64,000 bases of DNA from Isoetes taiwanensis (Eukaryota > Streptophyta > Lycopodiopsida > Isoetales > Isoetaceae), in contig JAJEKV010000196.1 of assembly GCA_021234155.1 (NCBI GenBank), forward strand, positions 186,001 through 250,000, read 5' to 3'. How positions within the stretch are numbered: position 1 is the first letter of the stretch; each line of letters starts with the position of its first letter. The translations under genes were made by a program, and so were the position numbers. The notes below the pieces were generated by a model. That model did no database searches, was not told the origin of the DNA, and saw only the letters and a list, made by a program, of their open reading frames with translations. Positions 22,553 to 33,908 of this stretch are shown here, piece by piece.

Positions 22553-23998
22553 TCAGGAACTAGGTCCTGCCTCAGATGAATTGGGAGGAGCATCCACTGG
22601 AGGGCGATAGCGAAGCAAGGCAACTGCTGGATGAGCAGCAAAACCCGCTTCGGTGGTGAAGTCCTGAGGACAAAAAGTGGCCAACGGTGCGGCCGTGAGC
22701 ACCCTCATAGATAAGGGGCCTGGCGTATCCTGGCACAAGGCAGCTAATGCCGTATGACGGTGTACCAGAACGACGGTCGTCTGCCGCGGCCAAATTCGAA
22801 AATGGCCCGCTGTAACTGATAAAGCCCGCAATGCCCACCACGTGGCCTCAGCTTCCTTGGATAACCTTTGGGCACAAAACAAGACCTGGTCTTGTCGGAA
22901 AGCTGAGAGAAAGAAACGGGTAAGTGGATTACCCCAAGCGAAGATCGCAGGATCGGCTGAGTGCTGAATTTCCTTCTCAAGATCTATAGGAAGAGCATCT
23001 CCGTCCTCTTCTTCCTTGATTTCTCTTCGCTCTTGTTGCGAAATCTCTGTGAGGGATTCTTCAGTATCATCTGGGACATCAACTACCTCCACCAGATGCA
23101 TTGGACGAACATGAGGTCCGCGGCTGGCAAACTCAGAAGCATCTGGTTCCGAAGGCGTATTTTCAAGGAAATAGCCCCGCAATTCCAAGAGAGTGCGAGC
23201 GGGGTCAAAACCCTCAGCATGGTAACTTAGAGCATGCTGGACTGGTGGCGGCAACTGGGGATCCGTGTAGTCGATGAAAGGATCCATACAGTACTCTGCC
23301 AGCTGGTAAAGAACCTCAATTTTGAGGTGACTACGACCCCGTTTCTTGATACCACAAGCATGATACATGGCAAGGATATCCTCAAAAATCAAATATTCCT
23401 GCCCATTGATCCAAACAACGGGCAAGGCCTCCAAACTAGCAAAGCGGAGGTGATGCCGACTTCGTTGAGGTGCTTCCTGTGCTAGCTGGTGCATTTGCTG
23501 AAAATCAGTGAGGTCGACTTCCTCATCGTCTTCATCATCATCCTCGTGTGACCCTTGTCCCGGAAGAAGCGGTTCGTCTGGAACAAACCGGTCCATAAGG
23601 ATGGCAAGAGCAAAAGTGGCCTCAAAATGAAGGTTGTCCCCAAAAGCAAGGGTAGGCGGCTGAATGGCACGGCGAATAATGCCATACAGGAGTTTGCTGG
23701 CTGCTCGATCTCCACCCAGCATCTCCACCAGATGATCGTGGCTGAGGTAAAGTGATGAAGGTTCTCCCATAGCAACACAAAGGGGAACAATATCCTGAAG
23801 ATAAAAGTCCACCCAACGCGCATAGGCAGGATGAGCCTGCATATTGGCAAGAAGATCAACAGAAAACAATAACTGATGATCAAGAAGAGGATAGGGAACC
23901 TGGGGATCCCAATGCTCTCCAGCTGCATACCACCTAAGGCGGTCATCAAAGGTAAGAGGTGCTGAAAAGGCCATGATAGCAAGAAGCGAAAGAAGCAA
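22553..23998 (-). CDS. Hypothetical protein, 481 codons, uninterrupted
   Basis: This is the longest uninterrupted non-repetitive ORF in the window. The more natural start may be the second methionine (MAFSAPLTFDD, residue 9). The first ~140 residues are mixed alpha-helical in appearance with many W/Y/H residues (RWYAAGEHWDPQVPYP). A strongly acidic stretch follows at about residues 152-162 (EDDDEDDEEVD), and a second charged segment (QQERREIKEEEDGD) lies near residue 320. The C-terminus is P/S-rich. No catalytic motif or known domain was recognised. It is the downstream member of a reverse-strand block that begins at an initiator-Met primer-like site at 25,995, so it may be the accessory ORF of a large non-autonomous LTR element. 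A host gene is possible but lacks support. Origin and function unknown. Confidence 0.5.
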   Translation of the reverse strand: MLLSLLAIMAFSAPLTFDDRLRWYAAGEHWDPQVPYPLLDHQLLFSVDLLANMQAHPAYARWVDFYLQDIVPLCVAMGEPSSLYLSHDHLVEMLGGDRAASKLLYGIIRRAIQPPTLAFGDNLHFEATFALAILMDRFVPDEPLLPGQGSHEDDDEDDEEVDLTDFQQMHQLAQEAPQRSRHHLRFASLEALPVVWINGQEYLIFEDILAMYHACGIKKRGRSHLKIEVLYQLAEYCMDPFIDYTDPQLPPPVQHALSYHAEGFDPARTLLELRGYFLENTPSEPDASEFASRGPHVRPMHLVEVVDVPDDTEESLTEISQQERREIKEEEDGDALPIDLEKEIQHSADPAIFAWGNPLTRFFLSAFRQDQVLFCAQRLSKEAEATWWALRALSVTAGHFRIWPRQTTVVLVHRHTALAALCQDTPGPLSMRVLTAAPLATFCPQDFTTEAGFAAHPAVALLRYRPPVDAPPNSSEAGPSS

Positions 23999-24244
23999 AG
24001 GAGGAGGAAGACTGAAAAAGAAGGAAGGGGAAAAAATGAAACCCTAAAACGAAATCCTCCTTTTAAAAGGCGAAACCCTAAAAGTGACATCAACCTTAAT
24101 AATATAATATTCAAAAAAAAAACGTATTGCAATTTTTCAAAATTTTTATACGCGTATATTTTTTGAAAAACTGTATATACCTAAGTTTGTACAAAAAAAT
24201 GATGTTACACACGAATGTGTTACAACAAAAAAAGACGCCAACGT

Positions 24245-24715
24245 CTGCCTCGCCGCTTGAATCTGCGAAAGCAAGATAAAGATCCTTCGGCATAATGGTG
24301 ACGCGCTTGGCGTGGATAGCGCACAGGTTCGCATCCTCGAACATCGAGACTAGGTATGCCTCGGCGGCCTCCTGTAAAGCTAGAACCCCGAGCAACTGGA
24401 ACCGAAGATCGGTCTTAAATTCCTGTGCTATCTCCCCGCGACATTTGAAAAAGGTAACTAGCGGATCAAAAGCTCATGGTGGAACCGATATTTCCGAATC
24501 TCCGCAATGCTACCGTGCGGCCTATAGCGATGCGGCTTCCTGTTCTTCCGGATTGTTTTGGCAGGATATACTGGAGGCACACGACGTGAATAGGCCAAGT
24601 CTTCCCGAAACTTCTGGCGACTCTTCACGTGCGATTTGCCCCAAATCTTGCGGCGATCGGGCGAGATTTGTCCTCCTCCAATCTCTTGGCGTTAGTTTGC
24701 TTCCGTCTCGCGGTT
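24245..24715 (-). pseudogene. Histone H3-like pseudogene
   Basis: The reverse strand encodes recognisable H3 blocks in order: an ARRKQT-like N-terminus; KPHRYRPHGSIAEIRKYR followed by ELLIR (alphaN and alpha1); [13 protein letters not shown]; and then [20 protein letters not shown] and [14 protein letters not shown] (alpha2, loop 2, alpha3). The RRIRGERA tail is replaced by unrelated residues. H3 normally packs DNA as part of the nucleosome. Loop 1 has canonical H3 length, which argues against CENH3, although the N-terminal tail is very divergent. At least two breaks interrupt the frame and no start codon is visible, so no functional histone is expected. There are no introns across the region, consistent with a retrocopy or with capture into the surrounding reverse-strand element (ORFs on both sides on the same strand). 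Confidence 0.8.
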
Positions 24716-24777
24716 GGAGACTCTTGGGGAAGAGCGTGAAGCGTTACGGCTGGATCGGTACTACTCTTGGATCGGGA

Positions 24778-25427
24778 TCAACAGGTGTGCTTGGGAGCAG
24801 CGGTCGAGGGAATCGCCGGAGGATCATGTGCACGCGTGGCTAAGCTCGGCGTGGTACTGTCGAGGGGTGAGCAAGCATGTCCCGGCCCAATGGCAAGCAG
24901 AAGGGGCTCCAAGCCCTCGTTCACGCTCGGATCCCATATGAACTGGTTCATAGGAGCGAGAAAAGTGTAACGGGGAATAGTGACTAAATCCTGCTGGAAG
25001 AGGCACTTCCCATCACCTAAGTAGTAGAAGCCCTGGCTACGTGCCCGTTCGTCCGCACGCGCCCGTTCTGCAATGTCATGGGCTTCGGCTATGGCGATTA
25101 CCCTGTCTGCTTCCCGTCGATTCAGGGCATTCAATTCCTCTGGTATGAGCAGGATATCTGAATGGGGCATGTACCGGACAATGACTTGAGTCAGGTCGGG
25201 ACGATCTTGTAAGGTATAGTTGGCCCCTCTGGCGTTGAGTCTAAGCAAAAAGAGAGCAGAGTAATGGAAAAGGGGAAAAGGGATTGGCTCATCTAGGAAG
25301 AACCGGCGGACTCCTCAAGGTAAGGGTCTTGCTCAGCAACTGGTTCCGTAAGACCCATCACGAGGAAGAGAAGTAGCTCATTGACGGTCCGGGTAGAAAG
25401 AGAAACGGTGCTTCTAGTTCTGGCCAT
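24778..25427 (-). pseudogene. Unrecognised ORF block (first ORFs of reverse-strand element)
   Basis: On the reverse strand an ATG at 25,427 opens a short ORF beginning MARTRSTVSLSTRTVNELLL, followed by a longer open stretch to 24,778 containing NRREADRVIAIAEAHDIAER and PRYTFLAPMNQFIW. The second part is rich in charged helix-forming residues. No family was recognised. It lies ~560 bases downstream of a primer-site-like sequence, where the first ORF of an LTR element would be. The block is not continuous. Treated as a fossil of unknown type. Confidence 0.4.
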
Positions 25428-25983
25428 GGATGTAGGCGCTAGGGCAGGCGGCTAGACAAATCAAGGCGCTAGGCTATGGCGGTTTAGCAGATGAAGTCCG
25501 GCGATGTAGCTCGAAGTTTGAGATATGGCGATGGCGCAAGAGCATCTCCGGAGTTGGCGATGGTGGCGAAAACTTGAGCAGATGAAAGATAAACAACCCG
25601 AAATAACATATAAAAGAACAGACGAAAAAAGTTTTTTTTTTTTTTTTTTTATACGTATAAAAAAAACGGACGGAAAATATTTTCTACTGGGTGCGCTTCT
25701 GGGCATCTGGATTTTTATTTTTTAATTTTAAAATTACGAAAGCCCATTCGCGCACCCACCGTTGACTTGGGGTGCATTGACTTTTCCATGCGTTGACTCG
25801 GGTCCACCTTGGCTAATTTGGGTCCCGGGAATTCGATGGTGCACTCCAATTTAGCAAATTCCTACTCTACAAGAAGTTAGTAGCATACCAAATACTAATA
25901 AAATTCTAGGTCAACTATAACTAATCCTCATTAGTACTAATTGGCCATGGTAAGTGCCATGATCCGGGATTTACGAGATCATT
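25428..25983 (-). other. Leader-like noncoding region
   Basis: About 560 bases between the primer-like site and the first reverse ORF. It holds a ~20-base T run at about 25,630-25,650 beside a palindromic 'atacgtat' and a palindromic GGGTCCCGGGA-type stretch near 25,820. No gene. Confidence 0.4.
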
Positions 25984-25995
25984 GCTCTGATACCA
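25984..25995 (-). other. Primer-binding-site-like sequence (initiator Met tRNA)
   Basis: The reverse strand reads TGGTATCAGAGC, the standard plant initiator-Met tRNA complement used by many Gypsy and Copia elements. It marks the 5' internal boundary of a reverse-strand LTR element lying to its left. The LTR that should lie to its right is missing or very short before forward Gypsy sequence begins. Confidence 0.65.
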
Positions 25996-26079
25996 CTGAG
26001 ACGATCCTAAATCATATCCCCTTAACCACTGGGGCAAAACCGTCCGGACGTTTATGGATAGTCACTCCTACCCATTTAT

Positions 26080-27027
26080 ATGATGTCATCAGATCGCCCC
26101 CACAACCCGAGATACCCCAAGGAGAGGAACGTCACACCTCAGAGGGGCCGAGAGCGGAACCGAGACCGGGAGCATAGAGGTAGGAAGAGGCACAGGAGAT
26201 ATCACTCATCCTCAGATAGCAGTTCAGGCTCCTTTGGCACTGAGTCAGAGACAAAGCAGGATAGTAGCGAGCCAGAAAGAAATGTAAGAGCTCAGAATGA
26301 CAGGGCCGGAAACAATAGGCCAGGCAATGATAGGGCCGATGCCAACTACCAAAAGAAGTTAGACTCCGCCATGAGGAACATTTGGAAGGCACAAAAGTTG
26401 GAGATGTTTTCAGGAGAAAGCAGGTCAGGGCTAGAAGCCGAGGCTTGGCTTGAGGAGATGCAGGATTATGCAAAGAATTATAACCTGAACGAGAAGGACA
26501 AAGGAAAAGTAGCAATCACAAACCTCAAAGGGGTTGCTAAGGTTTGGTGGACCAGCTATGCAAAGAGCAATGGGTTGAGCAAACGGTCCGTTAGGTTCAG
26601 CAAGTTCAAGAAAGCCTTCAAGAAGGAGTATGTTCCGAGAGAGCATAATACCAACATGATGCAGAAGTTTCACAGGTTGCAACAAGGAAACATGTCAGTA
26701 CAGAGGTACATGGAAGAGTTTATGCGCCTTCGCATGTATGTTCCCAGGCTCAGTGAGAAGGATGCAGTGGATGGCTACATAGAGGGCCTAAATGAAGAGA
26801 TTTGACGCTTGGTGAAGGCAATTAGCCCAACTTCAGTCTCAGAAGAAGAAGCCAAAGCAGTAAGCCTGCAAGGCACTGGGCCAAAGCAGAACTATTTTGA
26901 CAGGAACAGATCTCCTGGAGCGTATAGCCCAAGGCCGGGTAGTCCAGCGCCGGCAAGGACACCCTATACTCCCTATCCGAGGCAGGAAAGGAAGCAGGTG
27001 ACCTTCAAGGATAGGCCCCAGTTCTAG
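26080..27027 (+). pseudogene. Ty3/Gypsy Gag relic
   Basis: The plus strand encodes a basic/serine-rich N-terminal arm (RGRKRHRRYHSSSDSSSGS) and then the conserved Gag capsid fold of plant Gypsy elements: FSGESRSGLEAEAWLEEMQD, KVWWTSYAK, FKKAFKKEYVP and MSVQRYMEEFMRL. A proline-rich linker follows. Gag forms the cytoplasmic virus-like particle. It is the left part of the gag-protease-RT relic that runs to about 28,500. Broken; moderately old. Confidence 0.85.
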
Positions 27028-27093
27028 CCGCATCGTCAAGGTGGGCAACAAAAAGCAGGCTACTCTGAGGCAGTAAAGAATTTTCTAACAGTT

Positions 27094-27696
27094 ATGCCGA
27101 GAGAGAAGAAACAGGAATGTATCGATAAGAACTTATACTTCAGGTGTTTTCAACCAGGCCATAAGACACATAATTGCCCTCGTGTGATGAATGCAGCGCT
27201 TATGGAGCTCGAAGGTTGGGAAACCCCTCAGAGGGATGATGACGAGGAGGCGCAGGATTATATCCAAGGTAATTGTCACATTCTAGCTGCTATAGATTCT
27301 GAGAAGGCAGAGAGTCAGTATAATATCATTTCCACAGTGGGAAAAATTAAGGCTAAGACATTCGTAGTTCTTTTTGATACGGGGCCATCCCATAATTTTG
27401 CCTCGCCACGCATAGTAGAGTTGCTTAAGCTTCAGACCCTTCGGTTAAACCCTAGGCCAGTTGTATTGGCTAATGGGAAAGTCAGATATACCGAAGGGAG
27501 AAGAGTGAACTTCAACATTGAGTTGCCGGGGGTTGAAGTAAGTATGGGAGCAGAGATCATGGATATGGGAAAGTACGACCTCATAGTCGGGATGGAATAT
27601 CTTATCCCGGCAAAAGCTTTCATCGATTGTGCGGCAAGGAAAGTAATCCTCACGACAAGGAAAGTAATCGATGTATGTCTATTGAGAAATTGTTGA
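27094..27696 (+). pseudogene. Ty3/Gypsy zinc-knuckle region and protease relic
   Basis: It contains a CCHC-knuckle-like segment (RCFQPGHKTHNCP) and an aspartic protease with the DTG active-site triad (VVLFDTGPSHNF) and the later GMEYL segment typical of retropepsins. It follows Gag in the normal order. The 10.4-kb tandem duplication starts inside this protease at about 27,421. Part of the same broken fossil. Confidence 0.8.
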
Positions 27697-28500
27697 AAAG
27701 CATTAAGAGGCAACAAATAACATATGTGTTTAAGCTCCAAGCAATAGACGAACCTGAAGAGGAAGGCGAGAAGGAATCATTATTTGCAAGGTTGCCTGAG
27801 TCTGTAGTGGACTTAATTATGGAGTTTCACGACGTCTTTCCAGACGAGATCGAGAAGCTTCCGCCATACAGAGGAGTAGAGTGTGAAATAGCACTCGAAA
27901 CAGGGACCAAGCCTAGCAGCAAGGCACCTTACCGGATGACTGGTGAGGAGTTGGTAGAGCTCAAGAAACAGTTGAAAGAGCTCTTAGATCTAGGGTTTAT
28001 AAGGCCAAGTGTGTCTCCTTTTGGGGCACCTATTTTATTTGTCAAGAAGAAAGATGGTAGTATGCGGATGTGCATTGATTATCGACAGTTGAATAAGCAT
28101 ACTATAAAGAATAAGTACGCCTTACCTAGAGCAGACGACCTCATGGATCAGCTTCAAGGATCAAGGAAGAAGATGTTCACAAGACAGCCTTCAGAACCAG
28201 ATATGGGCATTATGAGTTCACAGTTATGCCCTTTGGTTTATCTAATGCTCCCGCAACCTTTATGAGACTCATGAACGATATTTTTTGTGAGTTCCTAGAT
28301 GAATTTGTTATCATTTTCTTTGATGCCATCTTGATCTATAGCAAGACTTTGGAAGAGCACGTGGAGCATCTAAAGAAGGCCTTGCAGAAGTTGAGACGAC
28401 ACCAATTGTATGCGCGAACCGGTAAGTGTCATTTTGCTACACCAAAGGTAGACTACCTCGGCCATATAATTTCAGCGAAGGTATTGCAACATATCTAGCC
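27697..28500 (+). pseudogene. Ty3/Gypsy reverse transcriptase relic (3'-truncated)
   Basis: Recognisable RT blocks in order: [96 protein letters not shown] and KVDYLGHIIS. RT converts element RNA to DNA. The element stops abruptly near 28,500; RNase H, integrase and the 3' LTR are absent. It is broken with a few interruptions. It is repeated with near-identity at 38,070-38,960 because it lies in the tandem unit. Confidence 0.85.
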
Positions 28501-30600
28501 AAGATTGAAGCGGTTGTTCTAATCCAACTAGCAATAAGGTTTGCGAGAGACTTTAAGACATCGAGGGGAAAAAGTCGTTAACGAAACCCTTCGACAAAAA
28601 CATTGCACTCCGACCATCTTTAGGAGAGACAAGCTCCAAACCTATGTAAAACGGCCGCTATCACGATTAGAAATGTTTGGACCACAAAGAACATAAGCCA
28701 AAAAAGGGGGCACTGCCACATGCCAGCAAAGCATTAAATGATGTATGAGATAGACTGTGGCTAGGAAATGGGGAGGACACGCTAAGTTTACACCTTTCAA
28801 TGCCAGAATTGCAACAACACGTTGCTCTCTACTGTGCAATATTAATTGGGAAAGGGAAATGAAAGTGTTAAATCATGCAAACAATGCAAGGTTCAAGGAA
28901 TTTGGAAAGGGCACCAAGCTTGGATTCCAAGTAAAGAGACCAAAACAGCAAAACCGGCAAGAATGGAGAAGCGGTGGTGTTGGTGTTAAGGATAAATAAC
29001 TCACAAATATATGTGAACCTCTTCCTACATAAATGGAGAAACTTCGGCATAGTCGAACTGTCATCTATCTTGTGCAATTGCAGAATGAGTGGTCTTGTTC
29101 TCAACCAATATAGGGAAGCTAGTGTCTATAACGGGATGCACATCGGCTGAAATGCGGCGAGAAAAGCATGTACAGGGATTTTCAACACGACATAGGCGTT
29201 GAAGCAGAGACGATCCCACGCATCAATCACGTTTTTTTTATGCCTGCGGAACCATATCTCAAATTGAACTCTTTTGTTCCATTATCACGAAGCTCTTGCC
29301 TCTTTCTTTGATCCTGTTTAAGCAAGCCGAAATAATACTTACTCCAAAGAAAAAGATGCATTCACCTTGGTCTCAATCTTCTATGGCATGGAAAACAAAA
29401 ATGGTGACAAAGCGCCTATAAGCAAGCAGATCTATCATTTCTTTTTGAAAATCAAGAAGGCATAAAAGCCCAACTGCTTTTCACATCCCTGACAAGAAGG
29501 GGTCCATCTATGTTTTGGGTCTCAAACCAAATGCTTTCTTTTGGCCAGGCCCCTCGATCATTTTGTGCGATGCATGATTTAGAATGCCTCGTTTTATGCC
29601 TTATGATAGGGCATGTTAAATTCTGTCACTCGAGGAGGATAGGATCTTTGGATCTTTCATCATAGTCAATCAGATTATAATGCACAAAGAATATCTTGAA
29701 TTGTTCAACTTTACTGGGAGTTTTTTGCCCACCAATGACCATGCCTCGATCACCGCTTGCTATAAGATTGGGGATTAAAGTTACATTTTCGAGAATCTTG
29801 ATCCATTTATCTATACCGGATCTATTATATGTATGCGTCCGGTGTATCTTGTAACTTGTAACTTATAATGGATCTTGCATGGGTAAACCCCTTTTCCCAT
29901 CTTATTGCCTCTCGTGTATTTGATGAAATACTAAAGGATTCCTAAATCTCTGGTTTTCACTCTCGAAGCAATCATAGCCTAGATCCAAATCTTCTTTGGA
30001 TGGTTTTAAGGCCCAAGCGGCTTGTCACTAGTGTAGCATCCTCCTCATGCCGTCTCTCTCTCTTCTTGATTACTTTCTTGAGAATCTTCAAACCATATAT
30101 GAGATCCACGAGGCGGTGGAAGATCATGGAACCTATAAAAACACCACCACAATATCAATAAATTCACATTGTCTAAGGCATCGGACATCTTCTCTTTGCT
30201 AGAGAGTTACGGCCCTCTGTACAACCACCTTCTTGATCTATCATCACTATAAGCGGTCATGTGTCTATCAGATTTTAGATCATGGTTTCTACCATTTCAT
30301 TTCTATTCTCGATATTTCTGGTCTCATTATCACGCAGACTCCTTGTTGATTTCTTCAACATTCAAAATCTCTACTACCGGCTCATAATCGAGGATTGCAT
30401 CGATAATGCATTTCCTACTCATTTGGTGATGTATTACCTTCATTTTCAAGCTTTTGTTGCTCTCCATGTGTATTACAATACCTTTCGGGCAAATAAACCC
30501 ACTGATCACAAAACTTCATGCAATCCGGGGCGATTCGGGTTGACTCATGTGTGAGTATTATAATAAAAGTAGAACCCATAGTCCTTTGTCCCATGCAAAA
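28501..30600. other. Mosaic with coding-like scraps (copy 1)
   Basis: Counterpart of 38,960-40,960. No named gene. Short coding-like runs occur on both strands but none could be assigned. In this copy, CAG/CTG triplets of copy 2 are systematically replaced by CGG, CG or CTT-like strings. Confidence 0.5.
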
Positions 30601-31275
30601 ATCCATGCATTGTAGTTCGGTTAGCTCGGCATACTCGCCCCGAAGCTTTAAAGAAAATCACAGAGTATATAGCGATTCCACTACTTGAGGTTTTATTGGA
30701 TATTACCATGTCCTTTGTGCAATCTTGCTAGGTCTTCGATGATTTGTCGGTATATATGGGCTGTTGATTGTTTATTATGTCTTGTTGAGGACCGAGGCAA
30801 CCCAGATTCACGTTCTAGACAAAGTCATAGCTGCATTAGCAGATTTGGCGAGCTGATTCATCAAGGGACCATAGGAAAGTTGCAAAGAAAATTGCTGGCT
30901 TATTATTGGATGTTGCATTTCTCTTGGACCAGCATCCATGTCTCCCACTACAAAGGCAATCCTAAGTGAGTTATCTAGCCAATTGAAGCCGGATTCAGCA
31001 AGAGAAATGCATGACCATGGAGGACATTAGGATAAGAAGAGCAGCTGCTCTTGTTATTAAATTGGAAGTCAATGCCAAGTTTTTTCCTGGAGACATTTGT
31101 GGAGCGACTTGCAAATATCTTGAGGGCTTAATGTTATGTCCTTTCAAAGCAAGAAAAGCAAGGGTGCCTCTTTACTGATAATAGAGCTTCGTGTCACCTT
31201 CTTATCACGAGAATCCAGAGAGCTGCTTGTTAGTGATGCAACAAGAGCCCTGTGTCTTCATAATCCATTCAATGA
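30600..31275 (+). pseudogene. ARM/TPR-like protein gene fragment (copy 1)
   Basis: Counterpart of the better-preserved fragment at 40,990-41,650. Readable pieces include CNLARSS, QGTIGKLQRKLLAYY and DATRALCLHNPFN. This copy shows more interruptions, most of them at places where copy 2 has CAG or CTG, so part of the damage may be a sequencing artefact. It is joined at its 3' end to the antisense carboxylesterase fragment. Confidence 0.55.
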
Positions 31276-31765
31276 TCTTGAATCCTTACTGCCGTTGACA
31301 AAAGCACCATCATGGAACTGAATAATTAAAGGTAACTTCACTTGATGAATTTCCTTCCGAGGGCAATATGCACCCCAAACTTCAAAAGTCATCTAGCTTA
31401 TCATATTCACAACTCCCACGAGCCATTCTTGTGAGCTACCATCGAAGCTTAGAAAAGGTTTTAAAATCTGAAGTAAGACCGTGCAAGAAGCTGTACATTC
31501 GAGGTAGCCTGCTGAAGGCCCTGTTTCTGTGTCGTTGTCGATTGCCAAGACACATGTTGTGGAATAAAAATACGAATTGATAAAGCTGTTATAGGATCTA
31601 TAATACAATCTTTGGTTGCCACACCATCCATAAAAGGAAGCATTAGGTGGCACTTTACTTAGGGAACATCTAGTGCTTATTTGTTTTGCCATCTTTAGTG
31701 CTAATGGAGTGTTTTAATGTATACTTATATCTCCGACTTGCGATCTTGATCCCAATGTTCAGCAT
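31275..31765 (-). pseudogene. Carboxylesterase (CXE11/16-like) gene fragment (copy 1)
   Basis: Counterpart of 41,650-42,144 on the reverse strand. KVPPNASF and the IDPITALSIRIFIPQ segment remain readable. More interrupted than copy 2, largely at CAG/CTG sites. Confidence 0.55.
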
Positions 31766-33330
31766 ATCTCCGTGTTCAATACCTTAAGCGGCGACATCAA
31801 CTACATGTAAGAAAGTAGTAGAAACGAGCTTTTAATATACAAACAACACTCGCCATCCGTTGTTAGAAAGTGATAGATGTACATTTAGTCCGACACCCAA
31901 TATCAAATAATCTTGTTGGAAAAATGTTATTTAAAAAAAAAAAAAAACTATAGCTTTACAAATCTGAAGCCTAATTTGCTACGATGTTGAGTTATGAGAA
32001 GCCAAAATGCAAAATTCTTATCTTGAGAACATTGGCGGGCATGAGAATGATATTTCTATACTAAGTAGTACAAATGTGGATGATCGAGTGCCAATGGCCT
32101 GAAACATTATTTAAATAAGACAGTTAACTCAATTGGGGTAGCCCATATTTATGAAACTGGAACAACGTCCTATGAACACTAAGCGGATAATCCAATATGG
32201 AGCATTCACAAAGGGCCCACAGAATTCATACATGTAGAGATGCTTTTAAGAAAATACTACGAATATGAGATTCAAACAGCGATTGCATTTGCGGGCCACA
32301 TTCTGCTAAAAGAGAAGTGCTTCACTACGAGAACATAGTCGATATCGCGAGAAATTATAACTTACATCAATAAAGCTAAATTTCCTTGATGGGTCTTCAA
32401 CTTGCAACCAGCATATAGATCAATAAAGCTAAATTTCCTTGGCTTCGATAAAAATATAGATCACGTTGCACTCATATTTTAAACACATTCAAGAACCAAA
32501 GGACACTCGGATGAATTAACCAAATTCATCCATAAACTATCACAATATAGCATTGCATTACGGATGGATTAGAAGCGTCTTGAAGATCAAGAGAAACTCT
32601 TCAATCTCGTGCAAAGACATGCATTTAAAAAACTGGTCAAATCAAAGCACGATCGGGCAACAAATATTTAACCAAACTTTACTATCTCTCAAGGGATTGT
32701 AACTAACTCAACAGAAAAGAACTGAAAGTATTTCTGACCTTATCTTTCCCACACCAGTGAAGCCTTGATGTGCATACATACTTCTCCTCGAGCTAGTATC
32801 AAAACCACGCAAGAAATCGATAGCTTTTAGAAGGAGTCTACATAGTGGATATCCAAAACTGAAATCCAAGACAAAGGCAGCCATGGCTCCGGAATACATA
32901 GACATTCTACACAAACCTACAAAACCAATCCAGCGATGCAAGCGACCATGTTGCTGGCCAATGCCATTGCTGAAAAGCAGAGAAATTCTAACATGAACAC
33001 ATGTGCAATTCCACAGTAAAAAATAAGCACAAATTTCATGCAACACTAACATCGCCGTATGTGGTGGCGATCCAGCCAGCTCCGCTTACATGCGCCCGGA
33101 AAGAAGAAGAAGCTCATGGCCATGGCGCCATAACGGCTGCACTTTCGGACTACAATAAGAAGCTCATGGCATCGAACACCTCAGTATGTGCCGCAGCAGA
33201 ATGAATTGATCGAAGAAATGGTGGATAGAAGGAAAAAGCTAGGCTTTCTTCTTCTATTTGGAGATTGAGGAGCTCGAAAATCCCCGGACTGGTTTAGCGG
33301 GGAGCCCAGACGAAGAAAGCCTCCAACAAA
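31766..33330. other. Intergenic with an exon-like reverse stretch (copy 1)
   Basis: AT-rich DNA including a short direct repeat ('atcaataaagctaaatttcc' twice near 32,367 and 32,420) and a reverse-strand open stretch at 32,708-33,052 containing MYSGAMAAFVLDFSFGYPLC. The latter is conserved in copy 2 (43,088-43,321) and could be an exon of an unrecognised host gene. Confidence 0.4.
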
Positions 33331-33908
33331 TGAAGATCGGCTCTTTTGGCATATCCATTAATGGTGCATTAACTTCAAGGGTTACTAATCGATGGCCGAG
33401 ATGAAATCTTTAAATCCAATGGCCCATATTTAATAAACATTAAATATAAAATGCCCTAATTTCAAGGATGGACGGTCTACATAAAATGCCCCAATTGAAT
33501 CCCTAGATCTAACGGGCCACATCAAAAGCCCCAAATAAAGGGGGCTGCTTGGGATTGATTGAAGTGTCACCGTCTGGGCCGTCCATCTCAGAGATGGACG
33601 GCCGAGATCAATCTTTCAACAATTTCCTTGCACCTTCCTTAAGCTTAAAATCAAGGGCCACGATTTCTCACTTGCCCGATCGACGGCCCAGGGATGGGGT
33701 GCATGACCTATCCATGCCCCATGCATGCCCCCCATCAAATCCAACGGCTATTGTCGCGACACCTCAAAAAATCGACGGCCAGGAATAATCTCTACCTACT
33801 TTCACCCCCCCATAGGACCCATAATATAATTGTATATATATACAAGTGGTTGTACTATGAGGGATTGTACAAACTCGACCAAAAGCCAAATGTAGAGCCA
33901 TCCAACGA
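33331..33908. other. GACGGCCGAGAT-type repeat (copy 1)
   Basis: Sequence with recurring 'gatggacgg', 'ggccgagat' and 'tccaacggc' words and runs of 'aaatgcccc', ending near a TATA-rich 'ttgtatatatatacaag'. A related stretch occurs at 51,270-51,470, and the region recurs in copy 2 at 43,760-44,330. This looks like the end region of an unidentified transposable element. Confidence 0.45.

Noticed and set aside
24245-24715. Centromeric histone CENH3
   Set aside because: The tail is divergent, but loop 1 has the canonical H3 length and the helix residues follow replicative H3 ([26 protein letters not shown]).
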